Part shown: one piece after another, positions 1 through 5,371 of the stretch
Layout of the letters: the number at the start of each line of letters is the position of its first letter
Numbering within the stretch: the stretch's first letter is position 1
The notes under the pieces: model-generated
The model's database searches: none
The model's input: only the letters and a program-made list of their open reading frames with translations
Told to the model about the DNA's origin: nothing
Program-made: the position numbers and the translations under genes
Source: Candidatus Omnitrophota bacterium
Lineage (GTDB): Bacteria; Hinthialibacterota; Hinthialibacteria; Hinthialibacterales; JAKPRU01
Reading direction: 5' to 3'
Length of the DNA: 7,628 nucleotides
NCBI GenBank assembly: GCA_029557025.1
Contig: JAKPRU010000874.1
Span: 1 to 7,628 of the forward strand

Positions 1-170
1 TGGCCTACTACCAGGCAGGGACGCCTGGCCTACTGGCGCCAGGCAGAGACGCCTGGCCTACTGTGCCAGGCAGGGACGCCTGGCCTACTGTGCCAGGCAG
101 AGACGCCTGGCCTACTTTGCCAGGCAGGGACGCCTGGCCTACTTTGCCAGGCAGGGACGCCTGGCCTACT
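1..170. repeat. Tandem array of 27-28-bp palindromic units
   Basis: Six complete units plus a partial one at the window edge. The core CCAGGC recurs at 11, 39, 66, 93, 120 and 147, giving spacings of 28, 27, 27, 27 and 27. Each unit contains GCCAGGC, a six-base loop (AGGGAC or AGAGAC) and GCCTGGC, so it can fold into a stem of about 7 bp (6 bp in the first copy, where the outer G is replaced). A linker of the CTACT type follows. The arms are invariant while the loop and the two bases after CTACT vary. Because units abut directly, with no unique spacers, this is not a CRISPR array. The stretch codes for nothing convincing: open frames through it are only translations of the repeat. It probably belongs to a dispersed intergenic repeat family. 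The function is unknown, and the array continues leftwards out of the window. Confidence 0.9.
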
Positions 171-175
171 GGTGG

Positions 176-195
176 GACAGGCCTCTGTGCCTGTC
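176..195. repeat. Divergent seventh hairpin next to the array
   Basis: GACAGGC (176-182), a six-base loop CTCTGT, then GCCTGTC (189-195). The geometry (7-6-7) is the same as in the array units, and the arms differ from them by one paired change: C to A at the second base of the left arm and the matching G to T in the right arm. The loop is unrelated. It is either a diverged unit that kept its fold or a related repeat type placed beside the array. Confidence 0.65.
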
Positions 196-211
196 GATGG
201 GCGTGTCGACA

Positions 212-240
212 ACGAGATTGCCGCGCTTCGCTCGCAATGA
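212..240. repeat. REP-like palindrome (ATTGC...GCAAT)
   Basis: ATTGC (217-221) pairs with GCAAT (234-238), and GCG (223-225) can pair with CGC (229-231) inside. The wording of this repeat, GAGATTGCCGCGCTTCGCTC followed by GCAATGA, is of a type scattered through intergenic DNA of many bacterial genomes. It sits about 50 bp before the cysS start and has no T-run, so it is better read as a dispersed repeat than as a terminator. Family membership is from memory of the pattern, not from a search. Confidence 0.55.
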
Positions 241-273
241 TAATCTATGTAAAGATTATTTATTTACACTAAT

Positions 274-279
274 AAGGAG
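274..279 (+). promoter_or_regulatory. Ribosome binding site of cysS
   Basis: AAGGAG lies 8 bases before the ATG at 288, a consensus Shine-Dalgarno site at ideal spacing. It fixes the cysS start. The preceding 35 bp (about 239-273) is AT-rich, unlike the GC-rich repeats upstream, and is the likeliest place for a promoter, but I could not pick a convincing -35/-10 pair. Confidence 0.85.
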
Positions 280-287
280 TTTTTTGA

Positions 288-1691
288 ATGGCCTTACAGT
301 TCACCAATACGATGGGCGGAAAAAAAGAAGAGTTCCATCCTCTCAATCCGCCGAATGTGGGGATGTATACCTGCGGGCCGACTGTGTATGATTTCGCGCA
401 CATCGGTAATTTCCGGACATACCTATTCGAAGATATTCTCCGTCGGTATCTGATTTACCGGGGCTACCGGGTGTTCCAGGTAATGAATCTGACGGATGTG
501 GAAGATAAAATTATTCGGGCGGCGCAGTCAAAGGGGATTTCCATTTTCGAGCATACCCGGCCTTACATTGAGGCATTTTTTGAGGATCTGGATACGTTGC
601 GCATTCAGCGCGCAGAAGTGTACCCGAGGGCTACCGATCACATTCCCGAAATGCTGGAGATCATCAGGATTCTTCGCGAAAAGGGCCACACGTATGAGAG
701 CGAAGGTTCCATTTATTACCGAATCTCTACTTTTCCCCGATACGGCGCGCTTTCGGGGATCACGCCGGATTCGGTAAAAGTGGGGGCGCGTGTCGATCAG
801 GACGAATACGAGAAAGAAGACGCCCGGGACTTTGTTCTGTGGAAAGCCAGGAAAGAAGGGGAGCATTTCTGGCAGACGGAATACGGCGAGGGTCGCCCCG
901 GCTGGCATATCGAATGCTCGGCTATGTCGCGGAAATACCTGGGGGATACGTTCGATATCCACTGCGGGGGCGAGGACAATATCTTTCCCCACCACGAGAA
1001 TGAGATCGCCCAGTGCGAAGCCGCCACGGGGAAACCGTTTGTAAAATACTGGCTTCATTCGCGGCATCTGATGGTCGAAGGGGAGAAGATGTCCAAGTCC
1101 AAGGGGAATTTCTATACGCTGCGGGATTTACTGCAAAAGGGGCATTCCGCTCTTGCGATCCGCTATTTTCTTCTTTCCGGGTACTACCGGGTGCAATTGA
1201 ATCTCACGGAGGATGGCCTTCACGCGGCGCACCAGGCATGGCGACGGCTGATGGATTTCCGCCGGAGACTGGTCGAAACCCAGGAGAAGGCTCCGGAAGG
1301 TCCTCTCTCTGAAGAAGCGCGGGCGATTGCGGAGAAGGGATTGCGCGGGTTTGAGGAACACATGGATGATGACCTCAACACCCCGCAGGCGCTGGGGGAA
1401 GTCTTCGATTTCGTTCGGGATGCCAATCGTTTTTTGGATCGGGATGTCGCAACAAAAGCTGACGCACGGCATTTCCTGGCAATCCTGATGCGTATCGATA
1501 CCGTGCTGGCCGTATTGAAGGAAGAACAGAAATCATTCGATGCGGAAATTGAATCCCTCATCGCCGAACGTCAGGAAGCCCGCAAGAACAGGAACTGGGC
1601 CAGGGCGGACGCGATCCGGGATCAACTTGCCGCACAGGGGATCGTTCTGGAAGACACCAGAGATGGAGTGAGGTGGAAACGGGAGGGATGA
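288..1691 (+). CDS. cysS: Cysteinyl-tRNA synthetase
   Basis: Charges tRNA-Cys with cysteine in the cytoplasm, using ATP (EC 6.1.1.16). The protein is a class I aminoacyl-tRNA synthetase of 467 residues, close to the usual length of about 460. The catalytic Rossmann domain shows HIGN at residues 38-41 (the class I HIGH signature in the form usual for this enzyme) and KMSKS at 267-271. The four zinc ligands that select cysteine thiolate are all present: Cys29 (in MYTCGPTVY), Cys210 (in WHIECSAMS), His235 and Glu239 (in FPHHENEIAQC), each one position later than in the E. coli enzyme. The C-terminal part (about 310-467) is the helical DALR and anticodon-binding region and ends with the typical VRWK-type tail. 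The start is ATG with AAGGAG 8 bases upstream. It stands alone, with no gene overlapping or closely following on the same strand. All key residues are intact, so it should be functional. Confidence 0.98.
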   Translation: MALQFTNTMGGKKEEFHPLNPPNVGMYTCGPTVYDFAHIGNFRTYLFEDILRRYLIYRGYRVFQVMNLTDVEDKIIRAAQSKGISIFEHTRPYIEAFFEDLDTLRIQRAEVYPRATDHIPEMLEIIRILREKGHTYESEGSIYYRISTFPRYGALSGITPDSVKVGARVDQDEYEKEDARDFVLWKARKEGEHFWQTEYGEGRPGWHIECSAMSRKYLGDTFDIHCGGEDNIFPHHENEIAQCEAATGKPFVKYWLHSRHLMVEGEKMSKSKGNFYTLRDLLQKGHSALAIRYFLLSGYYRVQLNLTEDGLHAAHQAWRRLMDFRRRLVETQEKAPEGPLSEEARAIAEKGLRGFEEHMDDDLNTPQALGEVFDFVRDANRFLDRDVATKADARHFLAILMRIDTVLAVLKEEQKSFDAEIESLIAERQEARKNRNWARADAIRDQLAAQGIVLEDTRDGVRWKREG

Positions 1692-1714
1692 GTGGGGGAG
1701 GATTCAGGGACGAG

Positions 1715-1784
1715 ACGTACATGCGGCCCGAGGAATCGCTCACTCCGACCCTCTCCCGGAAGGAGAGGGAAAAGAACGTACATG
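1715..1784. repeat. REP-like element flanked by 9-bp direct repeats
   Basis: The 9-mer ACGTACATG occurs at 1715-1723 and again at 1776-1784. Between the copies lie 52 bp containing the inverted repeat CCCTCTCC (1749-1756), loop CGGAA, GGAGAGGG (1762-1769). The CTCTCC...GGAGAG palindrome is a very common type of dispersed intergenic repeat in bacteria. The direct repeats could be a target-site duplication left by insertion of a small non-autonomous element. The duplication is seen directly; the insertion is inference. Confidence 0.5.
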
Positions 1785-1864
1785 ACCGTAGGCCGCGAAA
1801 AGAACGGCCAACGTTCACCGGCAGGATGCCGGGCCACCCGGAACTATTTCATCGCGGCTTGGCG

Positions 1865-1887
1865 GTCGCGGATCCTTCGCGACTTTT
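1865..1887 (+). terminator. Possible intrinsic terminator downstream of cysS
   Basis: GTCGCG (1865-1870), a seven-base loop, CGCGAC (1878-1883), then TTTT. It is oriented to stop transcripts coming from cysS, but lies about 170 bp after the stop codon and has a short stem and short T-run. It may be part of another dispersed repeat. Confidence 0.3.
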
Positions 1888-2113
1888 GCGCAACGATGTC
1901 ATCGTCACCAAACCAGGGACCAATCTACGAAAACTAACTCTTATGCGGCACGAGCCGCACAGAGACACCGATTTCTCCCAAGGCATCTCCTGACCAAGAT
2001 CTATCGAGTATACCGGCCAGTACAGGCAACAGAAGGACGGGTAGAATGACAAAACTCAGAATCCGGTACATCGACAGGGACAAAGCGTGATTTTATCAGG
2101 ATCGAAATGCGAA

Positions 2114-3355
2114 TCACGATACCGGCGCGGGTTCTTTAATATACCGAATCAGAAGAAACACGGTGATCGCAGTCAGAATCCCGCACGAGATCGCTACAAG
2201 CAGAAATCCGCCCTGGTCATACAATACTCCCACCGCGAAATTCCCGAAGGCCGCTCCAATCTGGGTCCAGGCATTCTTGATGGCCAGGAATGTTCCTCTT
2301 CGTTCTGCCGGAACCAACTCCGTAATCAGGGTTAACAGCGGGCTTTGACGGATGGAGATTGCCGCCGCCAGCAGGACAAATCCCGAATAAATCAAAACCG
2401 GATGGCCCGGTAGAAAGGCAATCATGGGCATCATGATCGTGATGCCGATACTACCGATGATGGAAGGAAACCGTTTGCCGGAACGGTCAGCCCAAGCGCC
2501 CGAAATCGGGCTGAATACCAGGCTGGCCATGCCGCACCACAGGAAAATCTGGCTACGATCAGAAATGCTGTAACCGAAATCCCGAAACAGCCAATCACCT
2601 GTGTAGGCCAGGAATCCGATCGTACTGGCCCCGATGAAGGCATACATGAGCATAGCCAACGCAGGCTGAGTTTGACGGTGAAAGTCGAAGAGATCCCGGG
2701 CAAACGTGTACAAGTTAATTCTAGCCCGTTGCTGTGGAATCTCCGGAACCATCGACAGGCATCCCAGCAGAAGCGCGGCCATCGAGATTCCATACACAGC
2801 CAGGGTCGAGCGCCATCCGAATTCCTGTGCCAAAAGCCCACTCAGCGGTAGCCCGAATGTATACCCACCAAAATAGCCGATTGTTACCCAGCCCATGGCT
2901 CTTCCCCGAATGTCGTAGGGAAAGTAATCTCCAATATGGGTCAGGTAAGCAACCGAGGCCAGCGAAGACCCTAACCCGTCGCAAAAACGATAGATTTGCA
3001 CAAGTTCGAAAGAAGAAGAACCGGCTGCGAGCAGATTCGTCAGCGCGGCAATGCCGATGCCGAGCAGAAGAATCCTTTTTCGTCCATACCGGTCCAGTAG
3101 CGGTCCGGCCATCAGGGAAGCGAGTGCGGACCCGGCAAAGTACAGGGTCACCAGGCTGTTTGTGTCAACAGGAGATTGATTGAAATCCTTCGACATCTCC
3201 GGCAAAAGGGGCGTGATGATCTGCGAATCGGCGCCGCCGATAAACACCATGATGCCGAACAGCGCCATGATGCGCAGGTCCTGGCCGGAGAAACCGTAAA
3301 AGACCGGGATTCCCCGGTCAATCGCAGATTGATGACACAGTTCCGCCGGCTTCAA
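2114..3355 (-). CDS. Major facilitator superfamily transporter (12 TM, drug-efflux-like)
   Basis: An inner-membrane secondary transporter of 413 residues, the normal size for a 12-helix MFS carrier. A hydrophilic N-terminus of about 30 residues precedes TM1 (about 31-49). The loop between helices 2 and 3 carries the MFS motif A as GPLLDRYGRKR (84-94), and a degenerate copy, GAWADRSGKR (287-296), occurs at the matching place in the second half, after TM8. A polar linker (about 191-220) separates the two six-helix halves. Overall it resembles proton-driven efflux permeases of the DHA1 type, but the substrate cannot be read from sequence. Translation starts at TTG, supported by AGGGAGG 6 bases upstream; the first ATG in frame (residue 30) sits at the edge of TM1 and lacks such a site. 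It is transcribed divergently from the deacetylase-like gene, so the two may share control. An inverted repeat overlapping the stop (2086-2118) could be a weak terminator. Confidence 0.93.
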   Translation of the reverse strand: MKPAELCHQSAIDRGIPVFYGFSGQDLRIMALFGIMVFIGGADSQIITPLLPEMSKDFNQSPVDTNSLVTLYFAGSALASLMAGPLLDRYGRKRILLLGIGIAALTNLLAAGSSSFELVQIYRFCDGLGSSLASVAYLTHIGDYFPYDIRGRAMGWVTIGYFGGYTFGLPLSGLLAQEFGWRSTLAVYGISMAALLLGCLSMVPEIPQQRARINLYTFARDLFDFHRQTQPALAMLMYAFIGASTIGFLAYTGDWLFRDFGYSISDRSQIFLWCGMASLVFSPISGAWADRSGKRFPSIIGSIGITIMMPMIAFLPGHPVLIYSGFVLLAAAISIRQSPLLTLITELVPAERRGTFLAIKNAWTQIGAAFGNFAVGVLYDQGGFLLVAISCGILTAITVFLLIRYIKEPAPVS

Positions 3356-3361
3356 AAAAAT

Positions 3362-3368
3362 CCTCCCT
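3362..3368 (-). promoter_or_regulatory. Ribosome binding site supporting a TTG start
   Basis: Read on the minus strand, AGGGAGG is followed by six bases and then TTG AAG CCG. This near-perfect Shine-Dalgarno site at good spacing is the reason for choosing the TTG codon at 3355-3353 as the transporter start. Confidence 0.8.
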
Positions 3369-3454
3369 GTCGCTTTTGTTTTCGCGATTCCGAGACATGC
3401 GTGGTTTTCTCAGCAAGATTCGAAACACAACAACCCGGATTGTCTTATGCTTCC

Positions 3455-3469
3455 CTGATATGATATCAG
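3455..3469 (+). promoter_or_regulatory. Extended -10 promoter inside a 15-bp perfect palindrome
   Basis: CTGATAT-G-ATATCAG is a perfect inverted repeat with a one-base centre. Within it, TGaTATGAT (3456-3464) matches an extended -10 element for transcription rightwards into the deacetylase-like gene; a good -35 at 16-18 bp is absent, as is common with extended -10 promoters. A start point near 3471 would leave a leader of about 30-40 bases before the GTG/ATG starts at 3499/3511. The palindrome over the -10 would suit binding by a dimeric repressor. The symmetry is seen; its role is inferred. Confidence 0.45.
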
Positions 3470-3498
3470 AAACTCCGTTCGGTTTTCGAGTGACAAAG

Positions 3499-4533
3499 GT
3501 GAAAAACGTGATGATTCTGACTCTCCTGGTGAGTTCCGCGGCGGCCGTTCCGATTTTCTCGGTTGAGACGGCGGACTTGCAGCCCTCTCCAGCGACCGCT
3601 ACCGCTTTCGTTTATGATCCCATTTACTTCAAACACTTGCCCGGACCGGGACACCCCGAACGTCCTGAGCGGCTCCAGGCCATTGTCGAACACCTGGAAC
3701 AGACCGGCCTGGCAGCACAGGGGCTTTCGCTTCATCCGAAACCGGATATCTCGGAATGGATTGCCGCGGTACACACCGAGGAATATATCCGCCATGTTGA
3801 GCGACTCTGCGCGGATGGTGCGAAAGACCTGGACACGGGTGACACCGCAATCTGCCCTGATACTTATCGCGTGGCGTGCGCGGCGGTCGGAGGGGTGCTG
3901 GCCGCTGTGGATGCGGTGATGGATGGCCGGGCGCGAAATGCCTTCTGTGCTGTGCGCCCGCCGGGTCATCACGCGACTCCCAGCCGGGGCATGGGATTCT
4001 GCGTTTTCAATAATGTCGCCATTGCCGCTCGATACGTTCAGAAACGGCACGGCGCAAATCGGGTCCTGATTGTGGATTGGGATGTGCATCACGGGAACGG
4101 GACACAGGAAATATTCTACCATGACCCTACCGTTCTCTATTTCAGCATTCATCAATATCCGTTCTATCCCGGAACCGGCAGTGCGAAAGAACGTGGAGAG
4201 GGGCCGGGGGAGGGGACGACCATCAATGTTCCGCTTCCGGCACACACTTTGGAGGAAGAAATCATCCACGTGTACAGCGAGACCCTGGTTCCTGCGGCGA
4301 TGCAGTTCAAGCCGGATTTTGTGCTGATCTCCGCCGGATTCGATGCGCACCGGGATGATCTACTCGGATCGCTTGAAATGACGGAAGACGGATTCGCAAC
4401 CCTTACCCGCATTGTCAAAGAGATTGCAGAACAATGCTGCCGGGGCCGAATCGTATCCGTCCTGGAAGGCGGCTACACCCTGGACGCTCTCTCGCGATCG
4501 GTTGAGAGGCATATCCGAGCCTTGATGGAGTGA
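3499..4533 (+). CDS. Histone-deacetylase-family amidohydrolase (HDAC/AcuC/APAH superfamily)
   Basis: Zinc-dependent amidohydrolase of the arginase/deacetylase fold, expected to remove acetyl groups from acetyl-lysine, acetylpolyamine or similar amides. With the GTG start at 3499 it has 344 residues. Visible landmarks are GPGHPERPERL (about 49-59), the active-site pair His157-His158 in RPPGHHA, zinc ligands Asp195 and His197 in DWDVHHGNGTQ and Asp282 in SAGFDAH, and the catalytic Tyr326 in LEGGY. HQYPFYPGTG is typical of class II-like bacterial enzymes. All catalytic residues are present. The open frame extends back to 3376, but a candidate promoter lies inside that extension and no ribosome site precedes the early starts; GTG 3499 or ATG 3511 (AAAGG at 3495-3499) are the best choices. 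Either gives a hydrophobic N-terminus (MKNVMILTLLVSSAAAVPIF...) that looks like a signal peptide or anchor, unusual for this family. It is divergent from the MFS gene. The substrate is unknown. Confidence 0.9.
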   Translation: MKNVMILTLLVSSAAAVPIFSVETADLQPSPATATAFVYDPIYFKHLPGPGHPERPERLQAIVEHLEQTGLAAQGLSLHPKPDISEWIAAVHTEEYIRHVERLCADGAKDLDTGDTAICPDTYRVACAAVGGVLAAVDAVMDGRARNAFCAVRPPGHHATPSRGMGFCVFNNVAIAARYVQKRHGANRVLIVDWDVHHGNGTQEIFYHDPTVLYFSIHQYPFYPGTGSAKERGEGPGEGTTINVPLPAHTLEEEIIHVYSETLVPAAMQFKPDFVLISAGFDAHRDDLLGSLEMTEDGFATLTRIVKEIAEQCCRGRIVSVLEGGYTLDALSRSVERHIRALME

Positions 4534-4566
4534 TGCGAGGGGCGGAATATTCTCTCGCTCCTCGCA
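4534..4566. repeat. Inverted repeat after the deacetylase-like gene
   Basis: TGCGAGG (4534-4540) pairs with CCTCGCA (4560-4566) across 19 bases, beginning directly after the stop codon and lying between two convergent 3' ends. Neither side has a T-run, so it is at best a weak or factor-assisted terminator serving both directions. Confidence 0.3.
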
Positions 4567-4584
4567 CCACGGTCCTGTCTGGAA

Positions 4585-4785
4585 TCACTTCTCCTGCTTC
4601 TCTACACCCGGCTCCTTAACTGCCGCTTGCAGGTCGGAGATGTCATAAAGGTATAACGTGCTGCTACCCGTTTTAAGGAAGTACTTTCCATCGGGTGAAA
4701 CACAGATCAGGACGCCGGGAGTGTCTTGATATTTTCGAAGCACTTCCCCCGCGTTCATATCGAGAACCTTGAGTGGATGGGTGTA
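4585..4785 (-). pseudogene. C-terminal fragment of a beta-propeller (WD40-like) protein
   Basis: About 66 residues remain, ending at a TGA at 4585-4587. The segment contains THPLKVLDMNAGEVLRKYQ, CVSPDGKYFLKTGSS and TLYLYDISDL, which read as the last blades of a WD40/YVTN-type propeller: a hydrophobic strand, an SPDG turn, then a closing strand ending in YDI. A charged tail (EPGVEKQEK) follows. Upstream, the same frame stays open to about 5001, but that part is proline-, glycine- and arginine-rich and lies antisense to the transposase orfA remnant, so it is not propeller sequence. The rest of the gene has been lost at a junction near 4773-4790 with the IS3 remnant. Such propellers often serve as scaffolds or surface sensors, but this copy cannot fold as one. 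The assignment is from motif appearance only. Confidence 0.6.
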
Positions 4786-5078
4786 CGCAACCGGGGCAAA
4801 TTGGGGCGCTGCTGCGCCGAGAGGGGCTGTACTCCTCCCAGCTGGTCCACTGGCGGGCGCAGTACCGCGAGGGGGCCTATCACGCCTTGCGGGACGACCA
4901 CCGGGGCCGGAAACGGAAACGGAGTCTGTTGGAAGAGGAGAACGAACGGTTGCGTAACCAGGTGGCCCGCCTGGAACGACGTCCGCACCAGGCGGAGACA
5001 ATCATCGAGTTTCAAAAAACAATTTCAGAGGTACTGGGGATCCCCCTCCGCGGGCCGGAGAGCGACGGGAGCGTGTAA
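4773..5078 (+). pseudogene. IS3-family transposase OrfA, N-terminally truncated
   Basis: The reading frame from a GTG at 4773 gives 101 residues. PGQIGALLRREGLYSSQLVHW (about 7-27) is the latter part of the helix-turn-helix DNA-binding region seen in IS3-group OrfA proteins. It is followed by a basic stretch, then LLEEENERLRNQVARLERR, a leucine-zipper-like coiled coil that mediates OrfA/OrfAB dimerisation, and a tail of the IIEFQKTISEVLGIPL type. The first helices of the HTH (roughly 30-50 residues in relatives) are absent, because the sequence upstream of about 4773-4790 belongs to the propeller fragment on the other strand. The GTG is therefore a chance start. The stop TAA overlaps the ATG of orfB by one base. 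Confidence 0.72.
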
Positions 5079-5300
5079 TGGAATCGGTCCAGGAACTGGC
5101 TCCGGTGACCGGAGTTTCACGCGCGTGCGAGGCACTGGGAGTGGCGCGATCCACATTGTATCGGTCGATTCGGCTGGCCTGGGAACCGGAACCGCCCCGT
5201 CCCCGTCCGAAACCGGACGCGAGCATCCGGAACGATTTGTTCGAGGAACCCCGGCGGTGTCCGCACTACCGGAAGCGGTGTGGATCAACCCTCCAGACCC
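5078..5300 (+). pseudogene. IS3-family transposase OrfB, N-terminal fragment
   Basis: Begins at ATG 5078 overlapping the orfA stop. The first 45 or so residues, including ELAPVTGVSRACEALGVARSTLYR and the proline/arginine-rich RPRPKP that follows, match the HTH_21-like start of IS3-group OrfB proteins. After about residue 50 the likeness fades, and none of the DDE integrase core is present. The same frame happens to stay open to 5947, but from about 5300 it runs antisense to the IS4-type transposase and is not meaningful. Where exactly the OrfB sequence ends (between about 5230 and 5300) cannot be fixed by eye. Confidence 0.65.
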
Positions 5301-5371
5301 ACAGAATGCACAACAACAATTACTCACTAATTTCCAAACGGAACTGTCTCATTGTACTTGACACATTCCGG
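5300..5371. other. Unassigned junction segment between two IS remnants
   Basis: About 70 bp more AT-rich than its surroundings, matching neither the OrfB fragment nor the IS4 transposase. On the minus strand it includes TGTCAAGTACAATGAGACAG (5342-5361), which begins with TGT like many insertion-sequence termini, followed by TTCCGTTTGGAAATTAGTGAG. It may be the end of a third, otherwise deleted element. No partner copy of this sequence occurs in the window. Confidence 0.35.

Larger units (their letters stand above)
1692..2113. other. Intergenic mosaic of small palindromes between convergent genes
   Basis: About 420 bp between the cysS stop and the transporter stop, with no believable gene. 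Several short inverted repeats are visible: CCCTCTCC/GGAGAGGG (1749-1769), GAACG/CGTTC (1802-1816), CCGGC/GCCGG near 1818-1832, GTCGCG/CGCGAC (1865-1883), TGCGGC/GCCGCA with a four-base loop (1944-1959), and CGTGATT/AATCACG (2086-2118, overlapping the transporter stop). Small open frames on both strands here translate into repeat-like, low-complexity peptides and lack good ribosome sites. The region looks like a landing place for REP-like elements between two 3' ends. Confidence 0.7.
4773..5300 (+). mobile_element. IS3-family insertion sequence remnant
   Basis: Contains the end of orfA and the beginning of orfB in the usual IS3 arrangement, overlapping as TAATG. The left end, including the start of orfA and the terminal inverted repeat, is missing where it meets the propeller fragment. 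The right end, including most of orfB, is missing where the sequence turns into the segment next to the IS4-type remnant. The boundaries are approximate. It cannot move on its own. Confidence 0.75.

Noticed and set aside
1..170. CRISPR array
   Set aside because: The units are directly abutting copies of one another with only a few variable bases; there are no unique spacers and no cas genes.
30..272. Small proteins encoded in the repeat array on both strands
   Set aside because: They are straight translations of the tandem repeat (GRDAWPT-type and RPGVPAW-type), open only because the 27-bp unit keeps frame; no ribosome site.
171..287. T-box or other amino-acid-responsive leader before cysS
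   Set aside because: No T-box sequence, no specifier loop and no terminator/antiterminator pair between the array and the start codon.
528..1067. 179-codon open frame antisense to cysS
   Set aside because: Lies wholly within an unambiguous cysS on the other strand and its translation resembles no family.
1849..2052. 67-codon minus-strand gene in the intergenic gap
   Set aside because: Overlaps palindromic repeats, has no clear ribosome site and its C-terminal part is repeat-like sequence.
3376..3498. N-terminal extension of the deacetylase-like protein from TTG 3376 or ATG 3397/3460
   Set aside because: No ribosome site precedes these starts, and the best promoter candidate lies inside the extension.
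3466..4350. 294-codon open frame antisense to the deacetylase-like gene
   Set aside because: The plus strand carries all catalytic motifs of the HDAC family; the antisense product is rich in Arg/His and shows no domain.
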